The notes below the pieces were generated by a model that made no database searches, was not told the origin of the DNA, and worked only from the letters and a program-made list of their open reading frames with translations. Shown piece by piece: positions 8,077 through 17,092 of a DNA stretch of 40,109 nt. Position 1 is the first letter of the stretch; every line of letters begins with the position of its first letter. Both the position numbers and the translations under genes were made by a program. The stretch is from Crocinitomicaceae bacterium (GTDB lineage: Bacteria; Bacteroidota; Bacteroidia; Flavobacteriales_D; Crocinitomicaceae): positions 1 to 40,109 of the forward strand of contig JAQVCM010000024.1 in assembly GCA_028689775.1 (NCBI GenBank). The letters are read 5' to 3'.

Positions 8077-10281
8077 ATGAGGCTAAGGAAATACTTGTTA
8101 CATACTCTGATTTGGATATTTGTGTTTGCAGTAACAAATACGTATTCTCAAGTAAAAATCTATCCTGACATTTCTACCGCATCATCTGTATTCTGGACTT
8201 CCTACAAGAAAGGTATTGAATTTCAATCAACAAACATCGAGAAGGCGGATTCTATGCGCTATGTTTTGCTCAAATTAGCGAAACAAGAAAACGATTCCAT
8301 TCAGTTTTTTGCAAATTTATTTGATGCTGAAATTGATAAAATCCACGGCGCAAAAGACATTTATTTTGGAAAGATCTTAGCCCTTTCTGAGAATTCAAAG
8401 CAGCTAAGATTCTCTAAAATCCAGTATGAAATTGACATTCGGATGGCAGATTATTATCAGTATAAACTGGATTATCAGCGAAGCAACGAATTGCTTAGAA
8501 CCCTTTTGCGAGAAAAACGAAAAACAAGAGAAAACAAAGATATTTCTAAGATATACAAGTTACTTGCGCTTTCAAAGATGAATGAAAACGACAAAGACAG
8601 TGCGCTTTATTTTGTAGCAGAGACCATCCAATTTGCCAGACGTTCAGCTCAAAAAACAGTAATGTCTTCCGCTTTTCATTTGCAAGCAACCGTTTACAAA
8701 TATTTTGGACAAGTAGAACTGAGTGTTTCTAAAAACTTAATTGCCTTACAACTCGCAACAGAAGCCAATTACACACCCAAAGTCATTCAATATACTTTGA
8801 CCTTGGGCGTTTCTCAAATGTCGATTTTAAACTTCAACGAAGCAAAACTCTATTTCCAGCAAGCTCTGGAAAATGCGAATCGTATCAAAGACAACCGTCA
8901 AAAATCAATTGCGCAGCTAAATTTAGGTGTCATCTATCTGAAAGAGAAAAATTATAAAAAAGCAATTTCCTATCAAAACAGTGCACTTCAAACCTTGACC
9001 AATTTGAAAGATTACGACGGTTTGGGAATGGTTTACAACAATTTAGGAGATATTTATCGAGAAACACAAGATTATCCGAAAGCCTTGAGTAATTACAACA
9101 AATCCTTGGTTTACTTCGAATCCATTGGAAATCAAGCCGAAATAGCAGCCGTTTACCACAGCGTTGGAATCGTATTTTACAAACAAGGGAAAAATCAAAA
9201 TGCCATCAATTACTTAAACAGATCGGCAGACATTCGTTCCAAATTTGGTTTCAAAGGTGTGATTTATGAAACCTATCGCGCCATATCTGAAGTCTACGAA
9301 AAAACGGGAAGTTATAAAATGGCGTATGACTACCTCCGAAAATATGCCGATTATTCTGATAGTGCAAAAATCATTGAATCCAGTGCAAAAATTGCAGAAC
9401 TCAACGAACTTTACCGAACCGAACAACGAGAACAATTCATCTCCATTCAATCCGATTCCATCCAACGTCAAAAGCAAGAAAAACAGCTGACATCCATTCA
9501 GTTAGAAAATGTCGAACTAAAAAACAGCATGCAGACCTATTTCATTTTTGGGTTTATTTTAGTGGTGTTTTTGGGAGGGATCATTTTGTTTTACAGGTGG
9601 AATCAAACCAACATTCGACAGCAACAGCAAGAATCTGAAATGAACCAAACGCTGCTAAGAACGCAGATGAATCCACACTTTGTATTCAACGCGATGTCTG
9701 TAATTCAAAGTTATATTTACGAAAATGACACCAAAAACTCATCTAAATTCTTGGTCAACTTCTCAAAACTGATGCGTTTGATTTTAGAAAACTCCTCCAA
9801 AGAATTTATTTTATTGGAAACCGAAATTGATATTTTAGATAAATACTTGAGTATTCAGAAATTAAGGTTTGGAGAACGATTTGAATATGAAATAGATACA
9901 GAATCAATTTTTTCTCTCAATGATGTCGTGATTCCACCGATGTTAACGCAACCATTTGTAGAAAATGCCATTGAACACGGACGATTGCATTTGCGGACAG
10001 ATGGATTTATCAAAGTGCGTTTTTATCACGAAAACACCATGTTGTTTATTGAAGTGACCGACAACGGAATCGGACGTAAAAACGCTGAAGAAAACAACAA
10101 AGGTCGCGAACATAAAAGTTTGGCAATGAAAATTACCAAGGAAAGAATCGATAATTTAAATAAGAAATACCGTGCAGAAGGTTTTTTGTTAGTAGAAGAT
10201 TACAATAAAGTAGAGCAATCTGGAACGAAAGTATTAATTTCGATACCATATCGGATGAATTCACAAATTACAAGCGCATGA
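8077..10281 (+). CDS. TPR-containing sensor histidine kinase (LytS/YpdA type)
   Basis: A 734-residue kinase. I chose the ATG at 8077, which places a signal peptide (LIWIFVFAVTNTYSQ) at the N-terminus; an upstream ATG at 8017 would add 20 residues without one. Tetratricopeptide repeats fill about residues 130-430 (for example LGMVYNNLGDIYRETQDYPK), followed by a coiled coil, one transmembrane helix at about 488-508, and a His_kinase domain with NPHF (phospho-acceptor H534) and N-box VENAIEHG (N630). The TPR region is predicted to be periplasmic. The stop codon overlaps the start of the LytTR regulator by 4 bp, so the two form a two-component pair. Confidence 0.93.
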   Translation: MRLRKYLLHTLIWIFVFAVTNTYSQVKIYPDISTASSVFWTSYKKGIEFQSTNIEKADSMRYVLLKLAKQENDSIQFFANLFDAEIDKIHGAKDIYFGKILALSENSKQLRFSKIQYEIDIRMADYYQYKLDYQRSNELLRTLLREKRKTRENKDISKIYKLLALSKMNENDKDSALYFVAETIQFARRSAQKTVMSSAFHLQATVYKYFGQVELSVSKNLIALQLATEANYTPKVIQYTLTLGVSQMSILNFNEAKLYFQQALENANRIKDNRQKSIAQLNLGVIYLKEKNYKKAISYQNSALQTLTNLKDYDGLGMVYNNLGDIYRETQDYPKALSNYNKSLVYFESIGNQAEIAAVYHSVGIVFYKQGKNQNAINYLNRSADIRSKFGFKGVIYETYRAISEVYEKTGSYKMAYDYLRKYADYSDSAKIIESSAKIAELNELYRTEQREQFISIQSDSIQRQKQEKQLTSIQLENVELKNSMQTYFIFGFILVVFLGGIILFYRWNQTNIRQQQQESEMNQTLLRTQMNPHFVFNAMSVIQSYIYENDTKNSSKFLVNFSKLMRLILENSSKEFILLETEIDILDKYLSIQKLRFGERFEYEIDTESIFSLNDVVIPPMLTQPFVENAIEHGRLHLRTDGFIKVRFYHENTMLFIEVTDNGIGRKNAEENNKGREHKSLAMKITKERIDNLNKKYRAEGFLLVEDYNKVEQSGTKVLISIPYRMNSQITSA

Positions 10282-11018
10282 AAGTAGTAATTATAGATGA
10301 CGAACAAAAAACAAGAGAACTGATTGCCAAAATGATAGAGTCATTTGACTTGGGAATTGAAACGTATCCAATTGGTGAAAATGTTGCTTCTGGTTTGAAA
10401 GCAATTGAAGAAATAAATCCACAAATCGTTTTTTTAGACATTCAAATGCCGGATGGAACTGGTTTTGATTTATTGAAACAGATTAAAAACAAAAAGTTTG
10501 AAGTGGTATTCATCACTGCGCATGAAGAATTTGCTGTTAAAGCAATTAAATTCAGCGCCTTGGATTATATCTTAAAACCAATTGACCCGGAAGAATTAAG
10601 AGAAGCGGTTGTACGAGCAATCGAAAGTATTGGTCACAAAAAAGAAGAAAGTCAATTTGAAGCTTTGCAAAGCAACATGCAGCCAACTCAAAAAAGAAGG
10701 CTTGTTTTGAAGACACAAGAAAGTGTTCACGTCGTTGATTTAGAAAACATTGTACGTTGTGAAGCAGATCGAAACTATACATCGTTTTTCTTATTTGACG
10801 GAAAGCGGATTCTAGTTTCTAAGACTTTAAAAGATTACGAAACCTTGTTGTCGGCACATAATTTCCTACGCGTTCAACAATCCCATTTAATCAACTTGGA
10901 TTTTGTAGATCGTTTTGACAAGAAAAACGGTGGTTCTGTTGTGATGAAAGACGGTTCAGAAGTTCCAATTAGTCCAGCCAAAAAGGACATGTTTTTCCAG
11001 ATTTTAGAAAATTTATAA
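10278..11018 (+). CDS. LytTR-family response regulator
   Basis: A 246-residue regulator. The receiver domain (1-120) has acidic residues D7/D8/E9, phospho-acceptor D54 in VFLDIQMPDG, T80 and K100 in DYILKP. A LytTR DNA-binding domain occupies about 145-246 (KTQESVHVVDLENIVRCEAD, then FLRVQQSHLINLDFV). It starts within the last codons of the histidine kinase gene (4-bp ATGA overlap), indicating translational coupling. DNA targets cannot be read from this window. Confidence 0.95.
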   Translation: MKVVIIDDEQKTRELIAKMIESFDLGIETYPIGENVASGLKAIEEINPQIVFLDIQMPDGTGFDLLKQIKNKKFEVVFITAHEEFAVKAIKFSALDYILKPIDPEELREAVVRAIESIGHKKEESQFEALQSNMQPTQKRRLVLKTQESVHVVDLENIVRCEADRNYTSFFLFDGKRILVSKTLKDYETLLSAHNFLRVQQSHLINLDFVDRFDKKNGGSVVMKDGSEVPISPAKKDMFFQILENL

Positions 11019-11047
11019 GCGTACAGAGAATGAGAAGCGCGAAAAGA

Positions 11048-11830
11048 CTATTCTTTCAACGCTTCCTCAATGCTCAATGTCAATTCGATAAAATCATCAA
11101 CCGACAATTGTTCTGGTCTTAGTGTCAAGAAACGGTGCTCAAAGGGTTTGTCTCCGATCATTGTTTTCACGGAGTTACGAATCATTTTGCGTCGTTGATT
11201 GAAACATAATTTCACCACTTGGATGAATTTTTTCTCGTCGCATGCTAAGGTATCGCGGTCGTTTCTTGTTAAACGAATGACACCTGATTTCACTTTCGGT
11301 GGCGGATTGAAAACGGTTTCATCGACCGTAAAACAATATTCAATGTCGTAAAACGCTTGCATCAACACACTGATAATTCCGTAAGCTTTGCTTCCTGGCT
11401 TTTCAGCAATTCTCCAAGCAACTTCGCGTTGAAACATCCCCATGATTTCGGGAATCTGATTTCTGTATTCTAAACAGCGAAATAAAATCTGCGTTGAAAT
11501 GTTGTATGGGAAATTTCCAACTACCGAAAATGGCTCTGAACCAAAGTGAGTTGCGAGATTATCTTTCAAAAAATCTGCTTCTAAAATTCGGTTTTCTAAT
11601 TGTGGAAAATTTTCATTCAGGTAAACAATAGACTCTTTATCAATGTCCATTACCCAAAGTTCATTCTTCTTGTTTTCAAGCAAATAGATTGTCAAAGCTC
11701 CCATTCCTGGACCAATTTCCAAGACTTTGTAGCATCCACGATGTCCTTGAAATTGATCAGCAATTCGCTTACTGACAGCTTTGTCAATTAAGAAATGCTG
11801 TCCGAGGTGTTTTTTGGCTTTAACGGACAT
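11048..11830 (-). CDS. rsmA: 16S rRNA (adenine1518/1519-N6) dimethyltransferase
   Basis: RsmA (KsgA) dimethylates two adjacent adenosines in helix 45 of 16S rRNA late in 30S assembly. Visible motifs: the N-terminal LGQHFL segment, the SAM-binding [10 protein letters not shown], the catalytic NFPYN (usual NLPYN) and the C-terminal RRKMIRN. I chose the ATG at 11830 (260 residues, [11 protein letters not shown]...) because the conserved start follows directly; a second in-frame start at 11845 adds five residues. It overlaps the upstream DUF4286 gene by 11 bp, so the two form an operon. It converges with the LytTR gene. Confidence 0.95.
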   Translation of the reverse strand: MSVKAKKHLGQHFLIDKAVSKRIADQFQGHRGCYKVLEIGPGMGALTIYLLENKKNELWVMDIDKESIVYLNENFPQLENRILEADFLKDNLATHFGSEPFSVVGNFPYNISTQILFRCLEYRNQIPEIMGMFQREVAWRIAEKPGSKAYGIISVLMQAFYDIEYCFTVDETVFNPPPKVKSGVIRLTRNDRDTLACDEKKFIQVVKLCFNQRRKMIRNSVKTMIGDKPFEHRFLTLRPEQLSVDDFIELTLSIEEALKE

Positions 11831-12140
11831 CTTTAAATTCTTCAATAACGTTTAATACTGTACGAAAAGCAGCAAACTTGCCATTGAAACGAATGCTGTG
11901 TTCCGTTTGAAGTTTTTGTGCGTGTTCATTCAAGTAGATGTTATACATTTCCTGCGAAGGAGAAACATACATGATTGAAAAAGTAACTCCACCTTCTTCT
12001 TCGCCTTGGATACGCGACAAACGGCTTTCAATAAAACAACCGGTATTCATCACTTCAGGAATGTGTTCTTCGCGCATCCACTTCAACCAATTCACGTGTT
12101 CGGAAGCGTCGATATTTACAGTAACATTATACAAAATCAT
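11820..12140 (-). CDS. DUF4286 family protein
   Basis: A 106-residue small cytosolic protein with the DUF4286 pattern: [11 protein letters not shown] at the start, then [20 protein letters not shown] and a central strand-rich part. It probably has a ferredoxin-like (dimeric alpha-beta barrel) fold, and no activity is established. It is the first gene of a two-gene operon with rsmA, overlapping it by 11 bp. Confidence 0.85.
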   Translation of the reverse strand: MILYNVTVNIDASEHVNWLKWMREEHIPEVMNTGCFIESRLSRIQGEEEGGVTFSIMYVSPSQEMYNIYLNEHAQKLQTEHSIRFNGKFAAFRTVLNVIEEFKDVR

Positions 12141-12144
12141 GGCA

Positions 12145-12152
12145 CAAAGTTA
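12145..12152 (-). promoter_or_regulatory. DUF4286-rsmA promoter -7 element, very short leader
   Basis: On the minus strand TAACTTTG fits TAnnTTTG. It ends only 4 nt before the ATG at 12140, so transcription should start at or next to the start codon (leaderless or nearly so). Confidence 0.55.
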
Positions 12153-12278
12153 CGAAAAAAGTAGTCGAATCAAGATATTATAAAATCTAGAAGTAAGCTT
12201 TACAAATAAAATAACAATTGTTATTCGGCTGATTATTAAAAATCAAGAATTCAAAAAGTAGACCACACGAAGAAACGC

Positions 12279-12286
12279 TATCTTTG
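12279..12286 (+). promoter_or_regulatory. Promoter -7 element of the GNAT-like gene
   Basis: TATCTTTG fits the Bacteroidota -7 consensus and lies 58 bp before the ATG at 12345. Confidence 0.5.
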
Positions 12287-12344
12287 AAAAGAATTGAAAG
12301 CAAGATAATCCATATCTTAACGCTTCCTATTGAATTGCATCAAC

Positions 12345-13379
12345 ATGTTTAAACTTCATCCTCTTTTTAAACTCCGAACGGAAGTAACTCCTGGGATAAT
12401 CGCGTTATTGCAAGGAACTGTTTTGGGAACCAAAGGAGCGAAATACAAACATTTAGATACTTCAAAACGCATTTATGAAGCAGATAATCCTTTGTTTTTA
12501 TCCGTAGAACGGCGCGAGAAAACATTGGGAAACGCAACCTTTTGTAGAAGAGGCGAACATTGGTACATTCGTTACTTTGCTTTTCAATCTAGCTTGCAGC
12601 GAGCTGAAAATGGAAAGTCAAAGCAGAAAAAAAACTCCATCTTAAAACAAGAATTAAATTCCTTTTTTCAGCAAGTATTGAAGGGAAATGGAACCCAAAA
12701 ACCGATATCATCTTTGTATGCCTACATCGATCCAAAAAATGACAGAAGTAAATGGATGAGTGAAGATTTCGGCTTTAAAACGATTTCACACGTGGCAACA
12801 CAAAGCTTCAGCAGAATCAATCCTAAAAAATCAAATCGACTGAAAATCTGCACAAACTGGAATGAAATTGCTCCAATTATCCGAGCATTTTATGGGGACA
12901 ATCAATATTATTTTGAAACCCATTGTTCTAAACCTCCTTTTTACGTTTTAAAAAATGACGAGCAAGAAATCATCGCGATTACAAGGGTGATCGTCGTGAA
13001 TTGGAAAATCGAGCGACTTCCGGGTAGAATGGGTGGTTTTTTAACCAAAGCGATTCCGTTCATTCCATTTTTAAGAAAATTAATTCGTCCAAACAAGCAT
13101 CAGTTTTTAGCACCCGAAATTGCATGGGCTAAAAGGAACGATCCAAAAATATTTAGCGAATTATTTGAAAGCGTCTTGGCAGACAACGATTTAAACCTCA
13201 TGCTTTGGTGGACAGATATCAAAAATCCGCTCTATCAGCAGGTCAAAGACAAAACGAATTGGGGAATACTTCATCACCTCATCGGTGTTTCAGAAGTTGA
13301 CGTGGTTCAATTGAAATCAGATTCGCATCAAGCAGAAAACCAACAAGCTATATTTGTTTCAGCCCACGACATGGTTTAA
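12345..13379 (+). CDS. GNAT-fold acyltransferase-like protein
   Basis: A 344-residue protein starting MFKLHPLF; an in-frame ATG at 12330 would add five residues. The layout suggests two acetyltransferase-like (GNAT) halves, with strand-rich segments near residues 190-220 (YYFETHCSKPPFYVLKND, then EIIAITRVIVVNWKIERLPG) and a C-terminal part LMLWWTDIKNPLYQ. No catalytic motif is clear and the substrate is unknown. It has its own promoter and stands between the divergent rsmA operon and the protease gene. The GNAT assignment comes from overall resemblance only. Confidence 0.5.
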   Translation: MFKLHPLFKLRTEVTPGIIALLQGTVLGTKGAKYKHLDTSKRIYEADNPLFLSVERREKTLGNATFCRRGEHWYIRYFAFQSSLQRAENGKSKQKKNSILKQELNSFFQQVLKGNGTQKPISSLYAYIDPKNDRSKWMSEDFGFKTISHVATQSFSRINPKKSNRLKICTNWNEIAPIIRAFYGDNQYYFETHCSKPPFYVLKNDEQEIIAITRVIVVNWKIERLPGRMGGFLTKAIPFIPFLRKLIRPNKHQFLAPEIAWAKRNDPKIFSELFESVLADNDLNLMLWWTDIKNPLYQQVKDKTNWGILHHLIGVSEVDVVQLKSDSHQAENQQAIFVSAHDMV

Positions 13380-13393
13380 TAAATATTGTTATG

Positions 13394-13437
13394 AAGGGCA
13401 TTCAATTCTCAAGTAGAATATAAATGTTAGCGCCCTT
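13394..13437. terminator. Weak inverted repeat between convergent frames
   Basis: AAGGGC (13394-13399) pairs with GCCCTT (13432-13437) across a 32-nt loop, just after the GNAT-like gene. It may act as a terminator but lacks a long T-run. Confidence 0.25.
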
Positions 13438-13449
13438 TCTATCAATACA

Positions 13450-13563
13450 TTATGCCCCTTCAAAAACCTGCTCAATTTCTTCTTCAGCTTGCTGAAACGT
13501 GGATTTTAATTTTTCGCTTCCATTTTCTTTTTTAAAAAGTGAAACTAAGAAAAGGATTATCAT
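13450..13563 (-). CDS. Possible 37-residue small membrane-anchored protein
   Basis: ATG at 13563 and stop at 13452-13450. The peptide has a hydrophobic start (MIILFLVSLF), a basic KKENGSEKLK linker and an amphipathic acidic helix (AEEEIEQVFEGA), which is a plausible single-pass small protein. It sits alone in the gap between two plus-strand genes. No homolog is recognised and no promoter is evident, so it may be chance. Confidence 0.25.
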   Translation of the reverse strand: MIILFLVSLFKKENGSEKLKSTFQQAEEEIEQVFEGA

Positions 13564-13590
13564 TAACTTGTGCTTCTAAAACTATGAAAA

Positions 13591-16263
13591 ATGATTAAAA
13601 ACTACCGCATGAAGATGGTGCTTTCTCTCCTAAGTATTGTCTTTTCTTTTTCCTTTTCAATGGCTCAGTCCTCCAATTTTTGGACAAACGTAGCAGAAAG
13701 TAACATTCAAACTTCCGGAAACCGATTAATAAATCCAGACCATTATTTAACTTTAAAACTGGATATAAACGGACTAAAAAACAAATTAGCAAGTGCCACT
13801 TTAAAAAGTGCAAGTTCCACACCTGTCGTGATTCTTTTACCTCATCCAGACGGTAAAAATTATGAATATCAAGTTTTCTTAAACACGACGATGTCAGCTG
13901 GTTTAGCTACACAATTTCCAGAAATTCGCTCCTACGATGCGTTGGCAATGGATCAATCCGGCAGAACCGTAAAATTAGACATTACACCGCAAGGTTTTCA
14001 CGCGATGATTCTTTCAGCGACAACGTCAACGATTTACATTGACCCGTATTCTTTCGGCGGAACTGATGTTGAAAACTACCAAGTGTATTATCGAAAAGAT
14101 TTCAAATCCAATAAAGTATTTCGCTGTGATGTTGAAACCATTTCTTCTTTGGACTTCGGAACAGAAGAAATTACGCCAAAAGCTTTTGGTACATGTGAAT
14201 TGAGAACGTATCGCGTTGCCATTTCCGCAACTGGTGAATACACTATTTTCCATGGTGGAACTGTAGCTCAGGCACTAGCAGCACAAGTTACAACAATGAA
14301 TAGAGTGAATGGAATTTATGAGCGCGACATGGCCATTACAATGTCCATTGTTCCAAACAACAACCTCTTAATCTATACCAATACATCCACCGATCCATTC
14401 TCAAATGGAAATCCAGGTTCTATGATTAATCAAAATCAAACGACTGTTAATAACATCATTGGAAGCGGAAACTACGACATCGGTCACGTTTTCGGAACCA
14501 ACAGTGGTGGTTTAGCAGGGTTGGGCGTTGTTTGTACTTCGAGTCAAAAAGCACGTGGAGTTACAGGAAGTGGCGCTCCAATTGGAGATCCATTCGACAT
14601 TGATTATGTAGCACATGAAATGGGTCACCAGTTTAGCGGAAACCATACATTCAATAATTCCTGTAGTGGAAATAGAAATTCTTCTACAGCTGTAGAACCA
14701 GGAAGTGGCTCAACGATCATGGCGTATGCAGGTATTTGCGTTCCAAACGTAGCCAACAACAGTGACGATCATTTCCACGGAAAAACGTTGCAAGAAATTG
14801 GAAATTTCATCACAAATGGTTCACACACCTGTCCCGTTAAAACACCGTTAACCAACAACGCACCAATCATTGCAAGTACGGTTGGAAATGTTACCATTCC
14901 TGCCAATACCCCATTTTCATTAACAGCAATTGCATCCGATTTGGATGGAGACACACTTACTTATTGCTGGGAACAGATGAATGTTGAAATATCAACACAG
15001 CCTCCAGTTGCAAGTGCTACCAACGGTCCAAATTTTAGATCTTTACCTCCAAATGAAAATCCAACCCGATACTTTCCAAGCATTCCAAGTTTGTTAAGCA
15101 ATAGTCCAAATACATGGGAGGTTTTACCATCTTCCAGTAGAACAATGAGTTTCAGGGTAACCGTTAGAGACAATGCAGTTGGTGGAGGTTGTAATGACCA
15201 CAAGGATTTGATCGTTACAACGACTTCCACTTCAGGTCCATTTGTAGTAACTTACCCATCCATGGCGAATATTAACTGGCAAATTGGAACTAACAAAACG
15301 GTTATTTGGCAAGTTGCCAATACCGATTTAGCACCTGTTTCTTGCTCAGAAGTAACAATTCTACTTTCAATTGATGGCGGTTTAACGTTCACCACTTTAC
15401 TTGCGAATACACCAAATGATGGTTCGCAATCCGTATTGGTTCCGAACACTCCAACAACCCAAGCAATCATCATGGTACGCTCATCCAACGGATCGTTCTT
15501 CGACATCTCTGACAATGTATTTAGCATCAGCAACCAACCAGGATGTGACTTCCCAGACGTGCCAGTAGTTTCAGGAAATTTATCACTTTGTCCAAACGGA
15601 ACAACCACTTTGAGCATCGCATCAGGATATTTATATGACGCAACAAATTGGGCTTGGTATGCAGATTCTTGCGGTGGAACATCCATTGGAACAGGTACTT
15701 CCGCAACCATTACAACTCCTGGTTTTTACTATGTAAGAGGTGAAGGTGGTTGTGCTGTCAACGCTACTTGTAGAGCAGTTTACGTTCAACCGACGACCGT
15801 TATTACCTCGGTAACTCAAACGGGTCTTACCTTAAAAGCAAATCAAGCAAGTGCATCGTATCAGTGGCTGAAATGTCCTGAAATGACTGTAATTACTGGA
15901 CAAACAGGTCAAGTATTTACTGCAACTCAAAATGGTAGTTACGCTGTTCAGGTGAACAAATCTGGATGTTTAGATACTTCGGATTGTATTTTAATCAACA
16001 CAGTTGGTGTGGTAGACCTCAATCTTATAGACATCCAAATCTTTCCAAATCCAGTAACTGATATCTTAACGGTTGATTTTGGAAAGGAAATTCAATTGGA
16101 TCAAGTTTTTGTAACAGATGCATGGGGAAGAATCATCTTCGAATATGCTTCCTTGAACACCCAAGTTTTGAATATTGATTTATCAAAAGAAAGTACAGGA
16201 ATTTACTTCTTGAATATTCAAGCAAATCAAGAAGCGAAAGTATTGAAAATCATCAAGCAATAA
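13591..16263 (+). CDS. Secreted metzincin zinc protease with type IX secretion sorting domain
   Basis: An 890-residue exported protease. A signal peptide is at residues 1-25 (LSIVFSFSFSMAQ); an ATG at 13609 is an alternative start. The reprolysin-like (M12B) catalytic domain holds HEMGHQFSGNH with zinc ligands H342, H346 and H352 and catalytic E343. The usual Gly of HExxHxxGxxH is Ser349, with Gly next to it. The Met-turn is IMAYAG (about residue 380). Beta-sandwich modules follow (about 430-800), one with MANINWQIGTNKTVIWQV. A Por secretion C-terminal sorting domain ends the protein (FPNPVTDILTVDF ... STGIYFLNI), sending it across the outer membrane by the type IX system. Substrate unknown. 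Confidence 0.92.
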   Translation: MIKNYRMKMVLSLLSIVFSFSFSMAQSSNFWTNVAESNIQTSGNRLINPDHYLTLKLDINGLKNKLASATLKSASSTPVVILLPHPDGKNYEYQVFLNTTMSAGLATQFPEIRSYDALAMDQSGRTVKLDITPQGFHAMILSATTSTIYIDPYSFGGTDVENYQVYYRKDFKSNKVFRCDVETISSLDFGTEEITPKAFGTCELRTYRVAISATGEYTIFHGGTVAQALAAQVTTMNRVNGIYERDMAITMSIVPNNNLLIYTNTSTDPFSNGNPGSMINQNQTTVNNIIGSGNYDIGHVFGTNSGGLAGLGVVCTSSQKARGVTGSGAPIGDPFDIDYVAHEMGHQFSGNHTFNNSCSGNRNSSTAVEPGSGSTIMAYAGICVPNVANNSDDHFHGKTLQEIGNFITNGSHTCPVKTPLTNNAPIIASTVGNVTIPANTPFSLTAIASDLDGDTLTYCWEQMNVEISTQPPVASATNGPNFRSLPPNENPTRYFPSIPSLLSNSPNTWEVLPSSSRTMSFRVTVRDNAVGGGCNDHKDLIVTTTSTSGPFVVTYPSMANINWQIGTNKTVIWQVANTDLAPVSCSEVTILLSIDGGLTFTTLLANTPNDGSQSVLVPNTPTTQAIIMVRSSNGSFFDISDNVFSISNQPGCDFPDVPVVSGNLSLCPNGTTTLSIASGYLYDATNWAWYADSCGGTSIGTGTSATITTPGFYYVRGEGGCAVNATCRAVYVQPTTVITSVTQTGLTLKANQASASYQWLKCPEMTVITGQTGQVFTATQNGSYAVQVNKSGCLDTSDCILINTVGVVDLNLIDIQIFPNPVTDILTVDFGKEIQLDQVFVTDAWGRIIFEYASLNTQVLNIDLSKESTGIYFLNIQANQEAKVLKIIKQ

Positions 16264-16276
16264 TAACAAATTAAAA

Positions 16277-16310
16277 AAACGAGAAGTAGTTTCATAGCTG
16301 CTTCTTGTTT
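16277..16310 (+). terminator. Terminator after the protease gene
   Basis: AAACGAGAAGTAG pairs with CTGCTTCTTGTTT (two G-U pairs), with an 8-nt loop, and ends in TTTT. Confidence 0.65.
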
Positions 16311-16333
16311 TAAATGTCTTTTATTTTAACAGT

Positions 16334-16888
16334 ATGAAAAAACTACTATTACTCTTATTTATAAGCTTCTCTTGTGTGATATTTAGTCAAAAATACACGT
16401 TTTACAAAACGGGAAGACCACAAAGTTTCGAATACAATAATGCAGAAAAAATTGTTTCTAAAAAATGGAAAATTGAATTCAAGTATGTTGCTTTTGATGG
16501 AAATAACTTTGCCTTATTGGATAGTATAAATGCCATCAATGATAAAACCACAGCCAAATTAGTCGCTCAAAAAGGTGCGAAATGGCAAGATGAATTTCTG
16601 ATGGAAGTCAATACAATGTTGGATAGAACAAATCAAATTCGAGCAAAGATCAACAAGGAAATCGTGACCTTAAATAATGGGAGTGAGAAACATATTCATT
16701 TTGAACAATATTGCCTTAAAAACCGTTACAAAGCATACGTAGTTGGGCAGATTTTAGAAAAAGGAGAACGTCACTTTTACATTTTACAAGTATATCACGT
16801 AAATCTGAAAAAAATGACCTTTAAACTGAAAGAGGAAAAACAGAAACCTTTGCACTTCAGTTATCCTGAAAATGGAATTTTAAGTTAG
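16334..16888 (+). CDS. Exported hypothetical protein
   Basis: A 184-residue protein with a clear signal peptide (MKKLLLLLFISFSCVIFSQ). The mature part is basic, mixed alpha-beta, and unrecognised. Features visible: KYTFYKTGRPQSFEYNNAEK at the start of the mature chain, HIHFEQYCLKN near the middle and a Lys-rich end. It follows the protease terminator by 23 bp and converges on the feo operon. Periplasmic or surface location is inferred; function unknown. Confidence 0.6.
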   Translation: MKKLLLLLFISFSCVIFSQKYTFYKTGRPQSFEYNNAEKIVSKKWKIEFKYVAFDGNNFALLDSINAINDKTTAKLVAQKGAKWQDEFLMEVNTMLDRTNQIRAKINKEIVTLNNGSEKHIHFEQYCLKNRYKAYVVGQILEKGERHFYILQVYHVNLKKMTFKLKEEKQKPLHFSYPENGILS

Positions 16889-16950
16889 GACAATAAGATC
16901 CCTCAATCCAATTATACTTGGTAGTCATCTTCTTACAAGGAATTTATTTC

Positions 16951-17091
16951 CTAAGCATCTACTTTTTGATTTGCCTCGTTGAAAGCACAACTTGCACAGG
17001 TTGATTTTTTTGAAAAAAAAGCACGGTACAACTTGATTCCGAGATAAACCAACGCTGCTAAAATTGAAATTATTACGAGTATCGTTTGCAT
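16951..17091 (-). CDS. FeoB-associated Cys-rich small membrane protein
   Basis: A 46-residue product with an N-terminal transmembrane helix (ILVIISILAALVYLGIKLY), a basic stretch (FFSKKS) and a CASC pair of cysteines followed by AFNEANQ. This is the layout of the FeoB-associated Cys-rich membrane protein family found after feoB in Bacteroidota and other groups. The ATG begins one base after the feoB stop codon, so it is the third gene of a feoA-feoB operon. Its role is not established; the cysteines could handle Fe(II) or redox. Confidence 0.8.
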   Translation of the reverse strand: MQTILVIISILAALVYLGIKLYRAFFSKKSTCASCAFNEANQKVDA

Positions 17092-17092
17092 C

